Positions 32,927-43,450 of a stretch of 64,000 nucleotides of DNA are shown here, one piece after another. The notes below the pieces were generated by a model. That model was not told where the DNA came from and ran no database searches. It saw only the letters and a program-made list of their open reading frames with translations. Source of the stretch: Chara braunii (Eukaryota; Streptophyta; Charophyceae; Charales; Characeae); the NCBI GenBank assembly GCA_003427395.1, contig BFEA01000251.1:1751296-1815295 (forward strand). The letters run 5' to 3'. Each line of letters starts with the position of its first letter. Within the stretch, counting starts at the first letter, position 1. Position numbers and translations under genes: made by a program.

Positions 32927-33302
32927 AGTGTTGTAATTCTTTACAAACGGTTTGTAGTAGCCTGTCATCCCAAAGAATGACCTTGCCTCAGTTAGGGACT
33001 GAGGTCTGGGCCAGTCAGGTATGCTGGCCACCCTTGGCATCATCCGGCCTTAAACCGTCTGCAAAGATTTCAGGACAAGATACAAGATCTTGGTGCGACC
33101 AAATTCACATTTCTCGAAGTTAACCTTGTACTAGTGCTGTCCTAGGAGACCTAGCACTGCTTTCACGTGCTCAGCGTGCTCCTCAACACTCTTACTAAAG
33201 ATAAGAATATCGTTGAGATACACGACGATAAACTTGTCTAAGTACTCTTGAAAAATCCGGTTGCGTGTTGGAATGTCCCAGGAGCATTGCATAGACCGAA
33301 GG
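32551..33302 (-). repeat. Tandem 376-bp duplication inside the RT of element 3
   Basis: Copy 1 is 32551-32926 and copy 2 is 32927-33302. The junction falls on the shared string TATAGTG, in the codons for LYEF. The copies differ at many sites. Copy 2 retains GTACACGACGAT-type codons around the catalytic motif that are deleted in copy 1. Confidence 0.8.
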
Positions 33303-33402
33303 TATCACCACAAACTCGTACAGACCGTCCCGGGTCTGGAATGCCAGGAGCATTGCATAGACCAAAGGTATCACCACAAACTCGTACAGACCGTCCCGGG
33401 TC
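33269..33402 (-). repeat. Tandem 68-bp duplication inside the RT of element 3
   Basis: Copies 33269-33336 and 33337-33402 are nearly identical and encode the LYEFVVxPxxYA segment. It is much more recent than the 376-bp duplication next to it. Confidence 0.85.
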
Positions 33403-33443
33403 TGGGATGCGGTTTTGTGCTGGTCCTCAGGTCTAATGGCAAT

Positions 33444-33713
33444 TTAATGGTATCCGGACTTCAGATTTATCTTTGTGAAGTACCGGTATCCCTGCACTCT
33501 ATCCAAGAGGTCGTCGATGAGGGGTAGGGGCTCTACGTTCTTAACGGTGATGGCATTGAGGCCCCTACAGTCAATGCACATTCTTAAGGTACCCCCCTTC
33601 TTAGGGACGAATAGAACTGGTGCACCATAACGGGAGGTACTAGGCCGAATCCATCCCTTCTCTGTGAGCTCTTTGAGCTGGCAGCGAAGCTCATCTAACT
33701 CCGCAGGAGACAT
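33444..33713 (-). pseudogene. RT fingers of element 3
   Basis: [40 protein letters not shown] and [14 protein letters not shown] are standard RT N-terminal blocks. The frame is closed by a stop where HQIAI should follow. Confidence 0.8.
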
Positions 33714-33882
33714 CCTATAGATCCGTCCTCTAGGTACTTACTACCAAGGAAGACTTATATCGCATGGACAACCTCCCTTTCTACCACACCACTGGGCTCC
33801 TCGAAAAGGTTTGGAAATTTAGCAATGACTGCTTCTATCTTTGGGGGTGATTTTACGATGTCCCCTTTCTCAGAGACAAAGA

Positions 33883-34440
33883 CTAAGTACATGCCCTCCT
33901 TGCGATTCTTTTATAGAAAGAAGATGCACACATGCAACTATAGTTCTGCACTAATCTGGTGGCTTTAAACTTCTGCAGTCGAACGGTTCTTCCATTAGGC
34001 AACTTGTGAATCGTCACCTTCCTATCCCAATCAAATTGAGGTTGAGCAACCTCGAGGTAGTACATGCCTAGCAACATTTCGAATGGAAGCTCGTCACTAA
34101 CAAGGAATGAGATCTTTTGTCTCAGTTCCCCTCCTCCATAGGAGAAGGTGCAGACTGCTTCCTTACATAGTCTTGGACAACCATAATGTGCTTGTTGGCT
34201 AGCATAGATGCTACAGATCTACTCAGCCGCTGCATTTGGTCCCCTAAGCGCAGTCTATCCACACAAGCACGACTATTGAAGTTCCGTGTAGAGCCTATGT
34301 CTGCGAGGCGATAACAAGGTGAATAGCCTTGGCCAACGCCTGAAGTGGAGAAGGCAACATTACCACTTCAGCACGGGTAAGAGCGGCTAAAACTCCTACT
34401 AGCCTAAGGTGTTTCCTCGAGAAGAGCTCGCAGAAGCACC
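33883..34440 (-). pseudogene. Protease of element 3
   Basis: MLLGMYYLEVAQPQFDWDRK and VTIHKLPNGRTVRLQKF match the C-terminal protease region of element 2. The N-terminal part, with the active site region around 34300, is frame-broken. Homology to element 2 ends at about 34440. Confidence 0.65.
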
Positions 34441-34710
34441 ACCAGGGTTTAAACACGGGCCTATCACCAAAAGAAAAAGCACACGTCAACAGGCCTTTGA
34501 GGCGGTGACCGACATGATGAACTCACACTCGATTGTCGCTGCGGATTCTGTGGACAAGACGAGCAAGCGACAATGCGACGTGCTGCAGCGGCAATGCAAT
34601 GTTATGGAGAGGGAGGTGAAAGTGCAAGAGACGCAGTGTGAAGTCTTGGCATAGGGCAACACATGTTGTGTGAGGTGCTGATGAAGATTGCGGAAGCCCT
34701 GGCCAGGCCT
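34440..34710 (+). pseudogene. Harbinger accessory (Myb/trihelix-like) protein, C-terminal fragment
   Basis: The plus frame reads FKHGPITKRKSTRQQAFEAV, then a Gln/Glu/Arg coiled-coil-like segment (RQCDVLQRQCNVMEREVKVQ). A stop follows at 34652, and LMKIAEAL-type codons continue in another frame. PIF/Harbinger elements carry a Myb-like DNA-binding ORF next to the nuclease, and a basic linker plus helical C-terminus fits that ORF. The assignment rests on position and general character, with no DNA-binding domain visible. Confidence 0.4.
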
Positions 34711-35477
34711 TGATTAAGACAGCGAGATGGTTGTGAGCGCGATAGCGAGGTCAATTTCTAACGTTCTTTGTCGGTGTCTAGTCCAGTCAAGATGGTTCGA
34801 TTCCGCGTCTTTGCCGCTGTGATACGTTTCGACGAGGCTTTGCTGGAAGGACAAAGGGTTGGGGGGTTGCATCCGGGGATGCAGATCAGGAATCAGCTGC
34901 TGTGCAGATACCATCAACATCGTGATTGCATGCAGGGGGCGGGTGTTGTGGAGGATGGTCATCTTCCACGAGTACAAGCACAAGAGGGGGGAAGGGGGCG
35001 ATGGCCATGTGGAAGTCGACGAGGCTGTCACTCGCGAAGACGGGTGGCATTACGAAGTGGATGCCGACGGGCAAACATGCCTGGAGGTGGATGTATACTT
35101 GGGGTTTGCGCGGCGATTGCTATGCGATGTCGTGAACGTCGTGATCTTCCTCGCGAAGATCGGGCTCGCAGTCCCCAACTGTTGGAGAGGCGGTGTCGAT
35201 GTAACAGGGGACATGGTGTGCATGTTGGTTTCCGTCCTCGTAAAAGAGTTCACGTTTTCGAGTCGTCGTCGACTCTCCAGTTGAACCGAGAGACGATCTG
35301 AACGGGGATGTTCTCATTCTACACGGTGATGCCATCTAACCTTCTTTGTGGATGCCGACTTTTTGTAGTTCGTCCTATCCCTCGGTGGGAAGGACATCAT
35401 CTCCTGTCCACGTTTAATGTTCGCGAGAGAGTTACATAGAGGTAGAGAGAGGGAGAGAAAGAGGGAAGGGGGGGGAG

Positions 35478-35479
<2 letters not shown>
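34711..35479. other. Interior of the Harbinger remains, no gene recognised
   Basis: Several overlapping frames of 60-180 codons occur on both strands without family signatures. It is GC-balanced and lies between the two convergent Harbinger ORFs. Confidence 0.4.
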
Positions 35480-35540
<61 letters not shown>

Positions 35541-35541
35541 A
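35480..35541. repeat. TAGA and GA microsatellite
   Basis: (TAGA)n passing into (GA)n, preceded by a purine-rich stretch from 35430. Confidence 0.95.
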
Positions 35542-35599
35542 CTATGTACACGGTAGGGCCATGTCTACGGAGCACACGGCCAACGAAGTAGCTTAAACC

Positions 35600-36783
35600 C
35601 TAAACACACTGCCACGTGTATGCACTCGCAAGGCGTTGCACCGCAGTGAATTGTTGGGGCATGCTTTCCATGTTCGTTTTGTGGTGCCTGAGAAACCACC
35701 TCCACATGCCCTTCAGTCGACCAAAAGCTATTTCCACAGCGTTCCTCGCAGTCTTGTGGCACGTGTGAAGTATGCCTCATAGTCGGGCTGCACAACTTTG
35801 CCATAAGGCACCACCAACCACGGCAAGGGGCAATACCCATTGTCCCCAAGCATGTATCCCATTGTCCACAACCCGCCAGGTAGAGTCACCGCCTCCATCG
35901 TGAACAACATTCCTGCCTCCATACGCCTGGACAAAGAGGAGTTCCACAACACCCTCCCGTCATGGACACTGTCGGGGTAGCCAGCGAACACGTCGATGAC
36001 GCGCATGTCCAAATCAACGGCAACCATCGAGTATTGCTATTTGCGGTTGAAATAATTCTTCGAGAGGGCGTTGGCAAGCTTGTCCACGTAGACGTGGGTG
36101 CAATCCATGCAGCCATAGCAGTTCGGGAAGCCTTCGGCCGTGAACGCACGCGCGACTTGTAGCAAACGTCGACCGATTGGCATGCACATCTTCTCGGGGT
36201 ACGTCGACAAGATGGCATTGGTGGCATCCCTCACGGCCTTGATCCCGGATGACCTCCCTATGCCGAAGGAGGGCGTGGCACTTTCGAAGTTCTTGGCAGA
36301 TGCCCATCTGTAAAGAGCGAATGTGACGAGATGCTCAGTCAGCAATTGACTGCGGTAGTGGGTGAGCCGACGATGAAGATAGAGCACGCACGCGGCGACA
36401 GTCTCTTGGAAGGTGCGCCTAGTCATCCTCAATTTCTTGTGGTAGTATTCTTCACTCGCATCATAGTTGATGCTGAGATCTTGCCAAGTGCCCCCGGTCC
36501 TCCTCTGAACCCACCACCTCGAGGTGTCTCTCGTCAGCACTCCAGCCAGGCAAGACGGCATTAGCCGTGAGGGACGGTGCATCCCACACACTCGCAAAGG
36601 ACACTGAATCCGCCATCGTGTGCGTCACAATGGCCTCCCTCGCCGCAAGTCTTCTCGCCAACCGCTGTCGAAACCCATTTTTCGTTAGCACATGCATCGA
36701 CACTGCGACCAAAGTTGTTACCACCAAACGCTTCTCCCGTTTCATCAGCCTGTGACGTCCGCTCTCCTCACCGCATGAAGCCA
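35600..36783 (-). pseudogene. PIF/Harbinger nuclease (transposase), inactivated
   Basis: The minus frame shows RWWVQRRTGGTWQDL, KLRMTRRTFQETV, then the first catalytic Asp in CYGCMDCTHVYV, SVHDGRVLWNSS, the second in GDNGYCPLPWLVVPYG, and the Glu in NAVEIAFGRLKGMWRWF, ending QRLASAYTWQCV. This is the HARBI1-type DDE nuclease. A TAG stop at 36037-36039 interrupts the sequence after NYFNRK, a frameshift lies near 35750, and another near 36545 separates an N-terminal part starting at 36783. All three catalytic residues are still encoded. It converges on the plus-strand accessory fragment at 34440-34710. Confidence 0.85.
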
Positions 36784-37936
36784 TGGCGTCAACCTCCGTC
36801 TCGCCCGTCAAACCCCACTTCAAACACCGTTTCAAACACCGCTTCAAACCCCTTGGAGCTGCCTTTGGCGACGACAAACTGGACACTCCGATTAACTGCG
36901 CCCTGCTTGCACATACACGGAGTGCATATGGCGAGGATTCGGCAACTGAACGCATGGATTTCACCACCGCCTTCACCACGACACCTTGGCTGACGAAAAT
37001 TCAAAATTTGAAAAAGGGCACGGTCCCTTTCCTTCTTGGCGGTACCGCCACCGGTTCCTCAGGCGAGTGGGCCCGCATGAAGACGTACATCATTTCGTCC
37101 GGGGCCGCACTGTTGGATTTCACGGTGGCGACCAGCTCCCTGCGAAAGGGGGCCCAAGGTGTTTTCATTTCAAGGGTGCCGTAGTGAAAACTAACCACGG
37201 TTTTCTGATTAGGGCGCACTTGAAATTCAAGAGTTCTCTAGCGGTGTGGAGCGAGGCCCGTAGTGGACTAATGTGAGCACGGCCTCCTAGGCTACCGTGC
37301 CCGACATCATTGCAGTAGAGAAAGTATTTTTTTTGTCTTTTTTTTTTTGGTTCACGAGCGGGCAATATAAAACTGAACTTTATTCTTGCCGAGCCTTTGG
37401 GACGAACGTCTCAGGGAAAATGTCAAAACTGTCAGTTTTCCCTAATTTCCCAACACTGGTGGAGGTACCAGTGATTTAAGGCGAAGTCTTTTAAGCCCAA
37501 CCTATTAAATTATTTGTCAAATCTGGGATGGCCTTCCAGACGTTTTTATTATCATTATAGTATTACGGGGAACCCCTAGCAGCCACAACAATGTTCAACC
37601 AGGGAACATGTGGGAGCTGCACCCACCAGCAGGTGCAATACCTGCGTCAGCAGGTGGGCGATTTCTTTCGGCCAGGGGTCAGCTGGGAGCATCAGGACAC
37701 AGATTCTTTGATGGCCCAGTCGCTGTGCCTTCCCTCAGGTCCCTTCCCCCTACGAACATCAGCGGCATAGCCACGATCCGGACCGCAGAAAGGGATCCGA
37801 ACTCTCCAGGGTCCGGCATCCGGTACCAGTTTCTGATAACGCTGCGCCACACGCCGCCGCATCCCCACTTAACTCCCTACAAGGGCTATTCTCCGCAAAA
37901 AGACTTACTCTATGACGCTCTTGCAAGAATGACGTA

Positions 37937-37940
<4 letters not shown>
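36784..37940. other. No gene recognised; short palindrome at 37411-37455
   Basis: The region right of the nuclease may include the transposon terminus. GGGAAAATGTCAAAACTGTC followed by AGTTTTCCCT forms a hairpin like that at 23918-23960. I could not find the matching left terminal inverted repeat. Confidence 0.4.
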
Positions 37941-38015
<75 letters not shown>

Positions 38016-38016
38016 N

Positions 38017-38076
<60 letters not shown>
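37941..38076. repeat. CT/CA compound microsatellite containing an N
   Basis: A (CT)n of about 75 bases, an unresolved base at 38016, then (CA)n of about 60 bases. The N at the switch point suggests a collapsed or joined assembly. Confidence 0.95.
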
Positions 38077-38077
<1 letters not shown>

Positions 38078-38112
38078 CCTCCTGATGAGTCGGTGAAAGT
38101 CCAACGAAACAG
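38076..38112 (+). ncRNA. Hammerhead ribozyme, 5'-truncated
   Basis: ACCTC (3' strand of stem I), core CTGATGA at 38082-38088, stem II GTCGG/CCAAC (38089-38093 with 38101-38105, one C/A mismatch, loop TGAAAGT), GAAA at 38106-38109 and CAG. It shares this layout with the motif at 4955-5003. The cleavage triplet and 5' strand of stem I are replaced by the CA microsatellite, so it cannot self-cleave. Confidence 0.65.
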
Positions 38113-38271
38113 TCTGGTACAATCAGGCTTTTTTTTAGTGTATAGCGAATATGACAACACACACTTGTGGTAGTGTATATTTCCAATTTCTAGCGGTAGA
38201 CTCATTCAATTTTGCTCATCCTATCGATGGAAGTACCATGAGGTCAGCCGCGAGATTGGAGACTTACCTGT

Positions 38272-38330
<59 letters not shown>

Positions 38331-38332
38331 TA
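38272..38332. repeat. CT/CA compound microsatellite
   Basis: A (CT)n run passing into (CA)n, the same order as the larger tract at 37941-38076. Confidence 0.95.
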
Positions 38333-40340
38333 CAGAGGATCAAGAGAAAGGGAGGACAAGAAGAAGGCAGAAGGAGAGGGACGAAAAGCAGCAGCGAATG
38401 GCAAGTTCTGCCAGAAGAAGAATAGGGGTGTACAAACGCATAGGGACTACGGATCAGTACTGGCTAGGAGTTTGTTTTCTTTTTTTCTTTTGAAGCTGCT
38501 CCCCCTAATAATTGGCTCCATGTGAACAAGCAGCAAGCGGCGTGGCACTACTAATGCATGTATCCGAGGATTGCACCGCAGTTATGGGTTGCGGTATGTC
38601 TCAATCGACAGAAACGCAATGGAATCTGGCATATGCGGTACTCACATACCCCACGCTGAGAAAAGCTACAGGCACAAGCCAAATACCGGGCACAAGGGAG
38701 AGTTTTTTTCCCCTTTTTTTCTTTCTGTTGTTGTTCGTTTTTTTGTTTTGTTGTTCTTCTTCTAAGATATTTTTTTTGTGACTCTTTTGATGGCAGCTTC
38801 CAACAGAAGCAGTATGATAGCATAGGAAGAGGCACTTTCGAATGGCAAACCCTTACTCACACAACATAGCATACGAATCCTGTCGCGCCCGTTCGACCTA
38901 GTGGCAATAAAGAAACTTTTCAACAGATCGGATCTCGATGCACCTGCCCTCGATCGCAATAACCATTCGACGGTCTCGTTTTGCCTGCTTGACGGCTCTC
39001 TCTCCAGTCGGTCTGGTTTGACAACTTTGACTTCTTCTTTTTTTAAGGTTTTTTTTTTCTTTCTTTGTTTTTGTTTTTTTTTCCTGTCCCACGTCTTTTC
39101 AGGCATAAATCGAACATGCCAGAGAACTCCTCAGTACATGGGGAATGACGAAAGGGCGGGGGACTATTTAGGAGTAGGAACTTCCTTGGAGATCCCATCT
39201 TTTTTTCGCACATGCCCTGTGCCTGGCCGAGGTCATCTGCTGAACCAGGCTGTGGCATGCTCTCCAGTTTTGCACGCTCGGGTCTTCACGGTTGGAGGCG
39301 GAGTTATCTCCGGGGACGGCGCCAGACCGCTACTGAGGCATACCATGGACTACCAAGTGGATCAAGAGCTGGTGGATCGGCTGATCGACAACAAAGAGGA
39401 TGTCGTATAGGTGCATACTTGCTCCCCTACCCAACGCCACTGCACGCATCTTGCACCTCTTGCTGGTAAGCTACAAATCCACGCCTGCCCCATAGTTGCA
39501 CAGCTCACCACTCTGCACTCCTGCATGCGAGGATGATTGCGTGCTTTTTCATCCCATACAATCTGCTTCACTGGGCGTGTGGCAAATTGCTAGAACTCGG
39601 CGCTATGGCACTGCAACATGAGCATACGGAGTAGAAGGTGGGGGTTGCTATTGAGATGTCAGAATGTGTTTCTCGCATTCATTGTGCTATTAGCGCTTCT
39701 TGCGCTTTTGGCTTTCTTGTTCCATCTGCAGATCTTGCCACCGCCTGCACAGCTTCGACTTCCTAAGCATGTGTGACGAAAGCAGGAGTTCCCCTCTGAT
39801 GAAGCCGTGCATTAGTGACTAGCGGCAGAAAAGGGCTTCAGGGATCGCCACTACTTACAGATCATTGTTTTTTTGTCATACTGCTGGTTTTTGGACTTTG
39901 TTTCCTATCTATGGAGTCTCTTGGGCTATGCTTTGCCTCCCCTCTTATGATTCCCTATGACCAGTTTATCCTGCACAAACATTACACCCAGCTCTGAGCT
40001 CTTTGTCATGTCACTGTTTTTTGAAAAATAAGTCTCATTCGCTATGTTTTGTATCCCCTCTTATGAAACTTTTTTTAACTTTACTACTCTCACCCTGCAC
40101 ATATGTTATACCCGGGTCCAAGTTTTCTTAGATTAGGAATCCCTAATTGAGTAGCAGCTCATTGAGGAGTTTGATACTCCTTGTAGGTATATCCCTGATC
40201 TGACGGAACGATGACTAAGCATTAATTACCCAAGGGCGATGAATGCTGAAGTTACCATGTGTAAATACGCATCTCACGCACTACATGGATGAATACGGTC
40301 TTGAGCCCTGGCTGATTGGATATACATCTTAAATGTAATT
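38333..40340. other. Mostly non-coding; possible small terminal exon at 39239-39410
   Basis: T-rich stretches (38700-38780, 39030-39080) interrupt unique sequence. A plus frame ending at 39410 reads VLHARVFTVGGGVISGDGAR and MDYQVDQELVDRLIDNKEDV before a TAG. It looks protein-like, but I do not recognise the family and see no clear acceptor beyond CTCTCCAG at 39270. Confidence 0.25.
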
Positions 40341-41900
40341 ATCGGATATTGGAGTCGTGAGCACGATCCGTGTTTGATTTAGTATTTATGTGTATTAGAA
40401 TCTTGCCTGATGGCATGGGTCGTGGATTATTGCTAAAAAAGTGGACACGTTCGTATGAGTAATAGCCAGCCTACGTACGAGCAACTCCCGGCATGCAATA
40501 TCTGGCAATAGCATCACTGACCTTTTTATCGGCAATGGATAGATTATTGCTTGCGGTGTTTGCCTTTTTTCCTTGCGCAATATCTGGCCATAGGATCACT
40601 GACCTTCATGTCAGTGGTGGACGGATCATTGCTTGCGGTCTTTTTCCCTTTTTTCCCCTTTCTTTTCTCCTTTCTTTTGCTTTTTTTTTTTTCATTTCCT
40701 TCCGGTTTTTTTTTTTCCGCTCCTCTTTGTCTCTAAAAGATTACTAGATACAACTCTGACTGTCGGTCACCAAGGAACTTGATCTTTTCGCTTTCATCCA
40801 TATTGATTTGTATTCCCTGGGATACATCATGTCTTGGGGTGCGGCCGGTAACCCCTACTAGAACCATCGAGCCTTCATGCATACAGCATGGATATGCGAG
40901 GATACTTCACGTATGAGTTGCTATAGCCAATGCGAGACTGAAAACACTACGATTGGTTGCTGTGATCTCATGTTTGATTTACTATTTACCAACCCCACTT
41001 GATGGCATGGCACGAGGAATATTGCTAAAAAAGAAGACACGTATGTATAAATTAAATGTAAGTCGTGATCTACATGTGAGCAACTCCTCGCGCGCGATAT
41101 CTGGCCACAGGATTGCTAACCTTTATATCAGTAAAGGACAGATTATTACTTGCGGTCTTTGCTTGTTCCCTCGCCCAATATCTGGCCATAAGATCACTTA
41201 CCTCCATGCCAGCAGTGGACAGATCATTGCTTACGATCTTTGCTTTCCCTTTTTCCCTCTCGGCCTTTTTTGTTTTTTTGCTTTCTTTCTTTTGGTTTCT
41301 TTTTCTTTCCCTTTTTTTTCCGTTTTCTCTGTCCCCCCTTTTTTTTCCATTTCTGAAAAGTTAGTCGACACAACTACGGCTGTCGGTCACCGACAATGTT
41401 GATTCTTTTGCTTTCAACGATAGTGGTTTGTATTCCCTGGTGTACGTCATGTCTTGGAGCGCAGCTGGGAACCCCTAGGAGAAGCATCGAGCCTTCATGC
41501 ATAAAGCATGGATCTGCGACGATACTTCGCGTGTGGGTTACTACAGCCAATGCACGATTGAAACACTACGATTGGTTGCTGTGATGATTAGAAATCTCGT
41601 GTTCCAAGGAAAGATTTTCCGATCTTCTTATTTGCTATGGTTTAGCCAATGGTATTGGTCCTCGAAAGAATCCTACATCATGTCTGGAGCGCAGCTGGGA
41701 ACCCCTACAAGAAGCATCGAGCCTTTATGCATAAAGCATGGATCTGCGACGATACTTCTCATATGGGTTACTACAGCCAATGCACGATTGAAACACTGCG
41801 ATTGGTTGCTGTGATGATTAGAAATCTCATGTTCCAAGGAAAGATCCTCCGATCTTCTTATTTGCTATGGCTTAGCCAATGATACAGGTCCTCAAAAGAA
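40341..41900. repeat. Composite satellite with nested repeats
   Basis: Two kinds of unit alternate. An about 84-bp unit (CAATATCTGGCCATA...CACTGACC...GGACAGATCATTGCTTGCGG) occurs at about 40495, 40577, 41094 and 41178. A larger unit (GGAACCCCTA...CATCGAGCCTTCATGCAT...GATTGGTTGCTGTGATGAT) occurs at about 40840, 41455 and 41690. The last two large units are about 235 bp apart and nearly identical. T-rich tracts separate the blocks. Confidence 0.8.
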
Positions 41901-42180
41901 TGACCCAGGGACATCGGCACGCGCAAACCACCCGAGCCGTTGATACTCGTCAGGACGACGGTAGAATCCCATTTTCGGCTGGATGGCTGGGTAATCCTAT
42001 GGTCGCTTGATAAGGTTAACGGGGGTTGTGCCGATATATTATTTCGGAGCTTAACCATTGTACGAGTATTGTATTATGTTTCGAAATGTTCTTTTACATG
42101 ACGTACCATAACACAACCAGGTGGAGGAATCCTCCCGACAACGCCGTTGGTGGTGTGTCCCACCAACCACACGCCTGTGA

Positions 42181-43170
42181 GTATCCATGAGCATTTTTTT
42201 TTGGAATTGGCACTTCACCCAACCCGCCCATAATTTTTTAAGCACCGCCCGCCCTAAAAAAAACAAAAACAGAAAATCGGAAGTCGACCCAACCCACCCG
42301 AGTGTTTTTTTGAAAATTTCCGCCCACACCCAACCCGCCCTTCACCCGTAAAAAACCTTCACCCTGACCCACCCACACCCGCGATAAAAAAATTACCCGC
42401 CCGCGTCCGGTACCTAATTATTTTCCACCCGCACACACCCATTCCCCATTGTCTCAGTCCCTTTGAACATTTGCACGCACCATAGCAACATGACATCCTT
42501 GGACAACAACGCAAAACTTTGAAGCATCTCTGCCTGCAGAAATTCGAATCGCTCCACAAGTTTGAAATTGGGTAGTGAACCTAAGGCTTGCCACTTGCTG
42601 TGGTTAGGTCCAATCCCCGCTGTTTTAATGGGAGCGAACATCCCGTTGTTTGGGCCGTGGTCCAGCTGCCACCAGTAGAGCGTGACACATTTTTTCAAGG
42701 AGGACCCCAAATTTTTAGTTGGCACTAGCGGAACTCTTTTTTTCGAGGATGAGAATGTTTTTCCCAGGGGCCCCAGGGTGGAGACTTTCCGTTTCTTGGG
42801 CCTCCAACCTTTTGAAGTCCACAGATGGACCGACGTTTGAAGTCCACAGATGGACCACAGCTGGGAAATATGTATAAGGGGGGGNGGGGGGNGGGGGGTC
42901 AGGGGGACGGTTCTTATGGGTTGTCCTGGGTCTGTGGGTCGGGTGACCCAGGCCTAGCGTTCACCCGCTTGTCACCCACCCATTCGGGTGACCCTGGCCT
43001 AACATGACCCGCCCGTCACACACCCAGGCTTGCTCGCCTTGACCCACCCTCATCCTACCCATGTCATTTTATCAAGACCCACACCTGATCCAATGCCTCG
43101 TGGGTGGGGTGGGTGGGGTGGGTGCGGGTGGGTGTGGGTCTGGGTACCCGTTGCTCATCTCTGGTATCCA
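42181..43170. mobile_element. hAT-like non-autonomous element (putative)
   Basis: GTATCCA at 42181-42187 is repeated at 43164-43170 and may be a 7 of 8 base target-site duplication. The right end reads, on the minus strand, CAGAGATGAGCAACGGGTAC, and the left end retains TGAGCA. The subterminal regions are rich in ACCC/GGGT repeats in inverted orientation, as in many plant hAT derivatives. The left terminus is damaged. No transposase is visible. Two N bases interrupt a G run near 42885-42893. Confidence 0.45.
43101..43146 (+). other. G-quadruplex-prone G-rich tract
   Basis: At least nine GGG/GGGG runs are separated by one to three bases (GGGTGGGGTGGGTGGGGTGG and onward). It is the subterminal repeat of the putative hAT-like element. 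Confidence 0.7.
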
Positions 43171-43189
43171 GGCATGATGAGCATAAGGT

Positions 43190-43450
43190 AATCATCGAAT
43201 ATCGCCCAGGGACTTGGGATAAGCAGACGCATTAGGGTACTGCTGGGTAGGGTGTGCGTCGTCTATCATACTACTGAGGTAAGAGTATGGGCATGAGGCG
43301 CTTTGTCTCTTTCTTGTACTAGAGCATTTTTTCTGTTGGTTGTCCGTTTTTTTCCCTCTGTGTTCTGTCCCTCCCTTTGTTGCTTTGTGGATGCAGATCC
43401 CTCCGAGGGAGTTTTTTCCTGGAGGTTGGTGGGACGAGGTCACTAGCAAG
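43190..43450 (+). other. Possible pair of small exons of an unknown gene
   Basis: A donor-like GAG/GTAAGAG at 43277 and a strong acceptor, a pyrimidine tract ending GTGGATGCAG at 43396, would define a 119-bp intron. The joined reading would be phase 0, with VCVVYHTTE before and IPPREFFPGGWWDEVTSKYE after. It is then cut by a 49-bp tandem duplication and repeat B. I do not recognise the protein. Confidence 0.2.

Larger units (their letters stand above)
30347..34440 (-). mobile_element. Ty3/gypsy element 3, rearranged
   Basis: Same family as element 2. From right to left on the minus strand the order is protease (34440-33880), RT (33713-32600), RNase H (32600-31960), integrase (31960-31170), then gag capsid and zinc knuckle (31150-30347). 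Gag following integrase is the reverse of a normal element, so two copies are joined head to tail or internal sequence was lost. It also contains two tandem duplications in the RT. Frames are broken throughout. Confidence 0.8.
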
